Source: Mordavella massiliensis
GTDB lineage: Bacteria > Bacillota > Clostridia > Lachnospirales > Lachnospiraceae
Direction: 5' to 3'
Length of the DNA: 38,163 nucleotides
Assembly (NCBI RefSeq): GCF_016901695.1
Contig: NZ_JACJKS010000021.1
Coordinates: 1-38,163, forward strand
In this document: one piece after another, positions 35,652-38,163 of the stretch
How positions within the stretch are numbered: position 1 is the first letter of the stretch
Layout: each line of letters starts with the position of its first letter
Translations under genes and position numbers: made by a program
Notes under the pieces: model-generated
What the model saw: only the letters and a program-made list of their open reading frames with translations
Told to the model about the DNA's origin: nothing
The model's database searches: none

Positions 35652-35741
35652 TTGCAAGAGATATTCAATACATTTTTTATTTCTATCATAGCAGGTGTGA
35701 TTTGCCACCTCATCTGCAAATGGCTGGATAGGAATGAATAG
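35652..35741 (+). CDS. 29-aa hydrophobic peptide, Fst-like type I toxin candidate
   Basis: Start TTG 35652, seven nt after the perfect ribosome site AAGGAGGT. The product begins MQEIFNTFFISIIAGVICHL and ends ICKWLDRNE: a short polar start, one membrane helix (about residues 5-22) and a charged tail with Trp24-Leu25-Asp26. This matches the plan of the Fst/PepA1/Ldr type of membrane-damaging peptides (helix, then W-L-[DS]-R-type tail). The expected surroundings are present: sequestered ribosome site, compact terminator, and a convergent antisense RNA with a shared direct repeat. Assignment as a toxin is inference from plan and context; it is too short for a firm family match by eye. Confidence 0.75.
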   Translation: MQEIFNTFFISIIAGVICHLICKWLDRNE

Positions 35742-35822
35742 ACAGCTGCAGCCTATGCGAAAAGCCGGGGATCGACACTCCCCGGCTTTTCTGAAACAAT
35801 TGCATGATATTCAATACATTTT
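35660..35822. repeat. direct repeats of the toxin-antitoxin locus
   Basis: GATATTCAATACATTTT occurs at 35660-35676 (codons 3-9 of the peptide) and again at 35806-35822 beyond the terminator; both copies are preceded by ATTGCA (35651-35656 and 35799-35804). A second, 11-bp repeat CATCTGCAAAT is at 35711-35721 and 35870-35880. The first repeat is what makes the minus-strand RNA complementary to the toxin initiation region. Confidence 0.9.
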
Positions 35823-35826
35823 GCCT
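35758..35826 (-). ncRNA. antisense antitoxin RNA (RNA II) candidate
   Basis: From the promoter at 35833-35861 a transcript of about 70 nt would start near 35826, read through the complement of the direct repeat, and end at the shared hairpin. Its 5' part can pair with at least 17 contiguous nt of the toxin mRNA plus the ATTGCA block that contains the UUG start codon, and its 3' hairpin is the complement of the toxin-mRNA terminator. Length, convergent layout and the shared terminator closely follow RNA II of the pAD1 par locus. Confidence 0.7.
35760..35790. terminator. bidirectional terminator shared by toxin mRNA and antisense RNA
   Basis: Perfect 11-bp arms AAAAGCCGGGG and CCCCGGCTTTT with a 9-nt loop, ending in T runs on both strands, 18 nt after the toxin stop codon. 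Confidence 0.9.
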
Positions 35827-35832
35827 GAAGCC

Positions 35833-35861
35833 ATTATAGCACATGCTTTCAGACAATACAA
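35833..35861 (-). promoter_or_regulatory. promoter of the antisense RNA
   Basis: On the minus strand TTGTAT, a 17-nt spacer, and a perfect TATAAT with an extended TG (TGTGCTATAAT). It is clearly stronger than the toxin promoter, as expected for an antitoxin RNA. No ribosome site or open frame follows it. Confidence 0.8.
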
Positions 35862-35907
35862 GTATATGTCATCTGCAAATTGTTTATGCCTTTTCCCCCG
35901 GATGTGC

Positions 35908-35913
35908 TATACT
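35908..35913 (+). promoter_or_regulatory. extended -10 element of the DUF1847 gene
   Basis: TATACT preceded by TG (TGTGCTATACT), 28 nt before the start codon; no good -35 is visible at 17 nt. Confidence 0.5.
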
Positions 35914-35941
35914 GGGATCATAAGGAAGGAGAGACACAGAC

Positions 35942-36583
35942 ATGAAAAAACAGTTATCCTGCATCGACTGCGCCGTCAAGAGCTGCCAGAAGGGCGACGG
36001 CCGCTATCCCGACTTCTGCGTGACCACCCACCTGGATCCGCAGACACTGAAAGACGCGCTGACCTGCTATGAGGAGGAGGAGAACCACCGGGCCACCCTG
36101 GCCGCCGCCAGCGTGGAATACGAGCACTACTGCCAGTACACCCGGGTGGAGGAGATCATGGATTTCGCCCGCCGGATCGGCGCGAAGAAGCTGGGCATCG
36201 CCACCTGCGTGGGCCTCCTTGCCGAGAGCCGCACCCTGGCCGCCATCTTCCGGGAGCACGGCTTTGAGGTGTTCGGCGTCTGCTGCAAGGCCGGCGCCGT
36301 GCCCAAGACTGAGCTGGGGATCGATGAGAAATGCAGCGCCGTCGGCAAAGCCGCCTGCAACCCCATCCTGCAGGCCAAAGTCCTGAACGAGGCAAAGACG
36401 GACCTCAACGTAGTGGTGGGCCTGTGCGTGGGGCACGACAGCCTGTTCTACAAATACTCGGACGCCCTGGTGACCACCGCGGTGACAAAAGACCGGGTGC
36501 TGGGCCACAATCCGGTCGCCGCGCTCTACACGGCAAACTCATACTACGGGAAGCTGCTTGGAAAAGAAGGTGAATCGATATGA
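35942..36583 (+). CDS. DUF1847 domain protein
   Basis: Protein of 213 aa with the DUF1847 cysteine-rich opening: Cys at 7, 10, 15 and 26 (CIDCAVKSCQKG ... FCVTTH), probably a metal site. Later conserved cysteines are in GIATCVGLLAE, GVCCKAGAVP and GLCVGHDSLFY. The family is common in anaerobes and its function is unknown; the repeated Cys motifs suggest metal or redox chemistry. Ribosome site GGAAGGAGA nine nt before the ATG. Overlaps the next gene by ATGA. Confidence 0.9.
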   Translation: MKKQLSCIDCAVKSCQKGDGRYPDFCVTTHLDPQTLKDALTCYEEEENHRATLAAASVEYEHYCQYTRVEEIMDFARRIGAKKLGIATCVGLLAESRTLAAIFREHGFEVFGVCCKAGAVPKTELGIDEKCSAVGKAACNPILQAKVLNEAKTDLNVVVGLCVGHDSLFYKYSDALVTTAVTKDRVLGHNPVAALYTANSYYGKLLGKEGESI

Positions 36584-37281
36584 TCACGCTCACCCGGGAC
36601 GAACTTCTGGAACGGATAAAAGAGAAACAGGCGGGGCAGCTTTTCGACATGCGGGACATCGAGCTCTCGGACGCGGACCTGTCCGGAGCCGACCTGTCGG
36701 AGGTGGACTTCTCCCTGTCCAGCTTCCACCGCGTCCGCTTTGACCGCGCGGACATGCACGGCTGCGCGGTGGAGAACGCCCTCTTCGACGACTGTTCCTT
36801 CCGGGGCACGGATTTCCGCCGGGCGAACTTAAAGGGCGCGGCCATGCGCTACGATGACCTGTCCGGGGCCGACATCTCCGGCGCCAATCTCTTCAGCGCC
36901 GTACTGGAGCACGCCAATCTGTCCGGCATTATCTCGGATGCGGACACGAAGTTCTTCCGGCTCTACTGCCCGGAGAAGGGCGCTTTCCTCGGGTACAAGA
37001 AATGCTTCAACAACCGGCTCGTGCAGCTCCTCATCCCGGCGGACGCCAAACGCACCTCCGCCACCATGAATTCCTGCCGCTGCAGCAGGGCCAAGGTGCT
37101 CTCCATCAAGAGTTTCGACTATACGGAGGAGTTCGACGAGGCCTGGTCCCTGGTGGACGACAACTTCGTCTACCGCAAGGGACAGTGGGTGGAGGTGCCG
37201 GACTTCAACGAGGACCGGTGGATGGACTCCACCACGGGCATCCACTTCTGGCTGACAAGAGAAGAGGCGAAGGCATACTGA
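36580..37281 (+). CDS. pentapeptide-repeat protein
   Basis: Protein of 233 aa. Residues of about 30-120 are pentapeptide repeats of the A-[DN]-L-x-x type (DADLSGADLSEVDF, TDFRRANLKGAAM, ADISGANLFSAVLEHANLSG), forming a right-handed quadrilateral beta helix. The C-terminal half (about 125-233, including KVLSIKSFDYTEEFDEAW and TGIHFWLTREEAKAY) resembles DUF5758, seen in phage-like and bacterial pentapeptide proteins. Function unknown; gyrase mimicry as in Qnr is possible for the fold but nothing here demonstrates it. Translationally coupled to the DUF1847 gene. Confidence 0.88.
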   Translation: MITLTRDELLERIKEKQAGQLFDMRDIELSDADLSGADLSEVDFSLSSFHRVRFDRADMHGCAVENALFDDCSFRGTDFRRANLKGAAMRYDDLSGADISGANLFSAVLEHANLSGIISDADTKFFRLYCPEKGAFLGYKKCFNNRLVQLLIPADAKRTSATMNSCRCSRAKVLSIKSFDYTEEFDEAWSLVDDNFVYRKGQWVEVPDFNEDRWMDSTTGIHFWLTREEAKAY

Positions 37282-37296
37282 CATGCCTCCGCCCTC

Positions 37297-37818
37297 TCAA
37301 AGTACTTCATCAGCCTTGCGACCCGCGATCTTCACAGCCAGATAAAGAACCGCCGCGCCTGCGGCCACCCCGCAGCTATCCAGCAGTACATCCGTAACCT
37401 GGCAGCTCCGCCCCGGCACAAAAAGCTGGTGGACCTCATCCGTCGCCGCGTAGAAAGCGCCCGTTCCAAGGGCCATGAAGAACGCCCTGCCTCCCGGCCC
37501 CTGGCGGCCGCCATCCGGGCCTGGATCTTCACGCCGCTCTCCCGTACGCGATCTGAACATAGCCGCCAGAAGAGCGCCCAGAACCGCATACTCGGTAAAA
37601 TGCGCCGTCTTCCTGACTTTGTAGTCGATGCCCTCCTCAAAGACGTCCTGACGCCAGGACGGCCACGACTCATAATCCGGGATAAAGATAAGTCCCGCAA
37701 CATGCCCCACAGACAGGCTCATCCGCGCAGAGTCATCCGCCGGCTGGGCGGAGAACCAGAAGATCAGCCCCATCCATAAGACCACCCCCAGTACAAGTAT
37801 ATTTTTTGCACTTCGCAT
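37297..37818 (-). CDS. VanZ-like membrane protein
   Basis: Protein of 173 aa with about four membrane helices and VanZ-family motifs: LWMGLIFWFSAQPADDS at the N-terminus, the conserved RKTAHFTEYAVLGALLA, and TDEVHQLFVPGRSCQVTDVL near the end. VanZ family members are widespread in Firmicutes and only some affect teicoplanin susceptibility; there is no van cluster here. Convergent with the pentapeptide gene, 15 nt apart, with no clear terminator between. Confidence 0.88.
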   Translation of the reverse strand: MRSAKNILVLGVVLWMGLIFWFSAQPADDSARMSLSVGHVAGLIFIPDYESWPSWRQDVFEEGIDYKVRKTAHFTEYAVLGALLAAMFRSRTGERREDPGPDGGRQGPGGRAFFMALGTGAFYAATDEVHQLFVPGRSCQVTDVLLDSCGVAAGAAVLYLAVKIAGRKADEVL

Positions 37819-37864
37819 CCTCTTTCCAACCTCCGCCCTGCACTTGATCCAAAAGAGAAAACAT

Positions 37865-38163
37865 TTATTCCCGGATCCACTCCCGGATAAGCCCGACGTC
37901 CGTCTCTGCTATCCGGGCGATCTCCTCCGCCGACATCCCGGACCGGGCCAGATTGACCGCCATACTGCGCTTGCCCTCCGTCTGGCCATCTGTGAAACCC
38001 TGGGCATGACCATCCGCAAGCCCCTTCTCATAGGACTGCTCCCGCTCCTGCCTCATATGTCTCTCCTGATCATATTCGTAGATACTCATCTTCCTCGCCT
38101 CCGCACGGTTCTTCTCCAGAAACTCCGCCAGGATCCCCTCCCCGATGCATTCCCGGATCGCAC
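37865..38163 (-). CDS. Rpn-family gene, 3' part only (runs off the window)
   Basis: The frame is open to the right edge. Visible residues read AIRECIGEGILAEFLEKNRA, then EARKMSIYEYDQERHMRQER and the charged tail (SYEKGLADGHAQGFTDGQTE ... AETDVGLIREWIRE). This is the characteristic C-terminus of the Rpn/PD-(D/E)XK 'putative transposase' family of clostridia. The nuclease domain lies outside the window, so whether the gene is intact is unknown. The visible part is undamaged. Third family member in this window. Confidence 0.85.
   Translation of the reverse strand, partial: AIRECIGEGILAEFLEKNRAEARKMSIYEYDQERHMRQEREQSYEKGLADGHAQGFTDGQTEGKRSMAVNLARSGMSAEEIARIAETDVGLIREWIRE

Noticed and set aside
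35870-35880. Second direct repeat CATCTGCAAAT as a functional part of the antisense RNA.
   Set aside because: It lies upstream of the predicted antisense promoter, so it would not be in the RNA; kept only as a possible trace of duplication.
37297-37818. Glycopeptide resistance gene (VanZ).
   Set aside because: VanZ-like proteins are common in Firmicutes without resistance; no other van gene is present.

Overview
The window looks like a chromosomal segment of a Gram-positive, gut-type clostridium, most likely Lachnospiraceae. The basis is strong AGGAGG ribosome sites, sigma-A type promoters (TTGACA/TATAAT with 17-nt spacers), high-GC third positions, the rpsL-rpsG-fusA-tuf order, clostridial-type pentose genes, DUF1847, and several Rpn/PD-(D/E)XK 'putative transposase' genes. 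I cannot name a genus. I saw no rRNA, tRNA or CRISPR array.

Layout. 0.1-3.7 kb: pentose/polyol cluster (L-ribulose-5-P 3-epimerase, L-xylulose kinase-like FGGY kinase, zinc alcohol dehydrogenase). 3.8-6.3 kb: a 59-aa membrane peptide, a trigger-factor-like lipoprotein and a divergent HAD phosphatase. 6.3-11.85 kb: arabinose locus in the order araA-araD-abf-araR-araB behind an operator-bearing promoter. It is visibly decaying: araA has an amber codon at codon 5 and two internal deletions, and the GH51 arabinofuranosidase gene is a fragment. 11.9-13.7 kb: nitrilase and a RelA/SpoT-type alarmone synthetase that overlap. 13.8-18.4 kb: the str operon. 18.6-19.4 kb: a frameshifted Rpn gene. 19.5-25.5 kb: a sugar kinase of the APH fold, then an overlapping operon of HD phosphohydrolase, BrnQ, amidohydrolase and YitT. 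25.5-26.6 kb: an 84-aa remnant of an MFS transporter and a second broken Rpn gene. 26.7-28.8 kb: a GNAT acetyltransferase convergent with a sodium:alanine symporter.

28.8-35.5 kb holds the most unusual block: seven tightly spaced genes on the minus strand behind one good promoter. In order they encode a 576-aa coiled-coil/membrane protein, a zinc-ribbon protein with a P-[ED]-P-Q-P-[IV] repeat, a 152-aa helical protein, a Ycf46-like AAA+ ATPase, a polytopic membrane protein, a 166-aa unknown, and a zinc-ribbon/membrane-anchored protein with an external C-type-lectin-like domain. I do not recognise this as a described system. Its design suggests an ATP-driven machine at the membrane with an external sensor.

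Immediately upstream and divergent, 35.58-35.86 kb carries what looks like a par/Fst-style type I toxin-antitoxin locus: a 29-aa membrane peptide with a sequestered Shine-Dalgarno, a shared bidirectional terminator, and a convergent short antisense RNA with its own strong promoter. A 17-bp direct repeat makes that RNA complementary to the region of the toxin start codon. The window ends with DUF1847 and pentapeptide-repeat genes, a VanZ-like protein, and the 3' part of a third Rpn gene.

Genes that work together: the araD product is the natural next step for the L-ribulose-5-P made by the first cluster, so that cluster may keep the remaining ara genes useful although arabinose isomerase is lost. 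Several accessory genes share one kind of damage (internal deletions, often in frame), while the core genes are intact.
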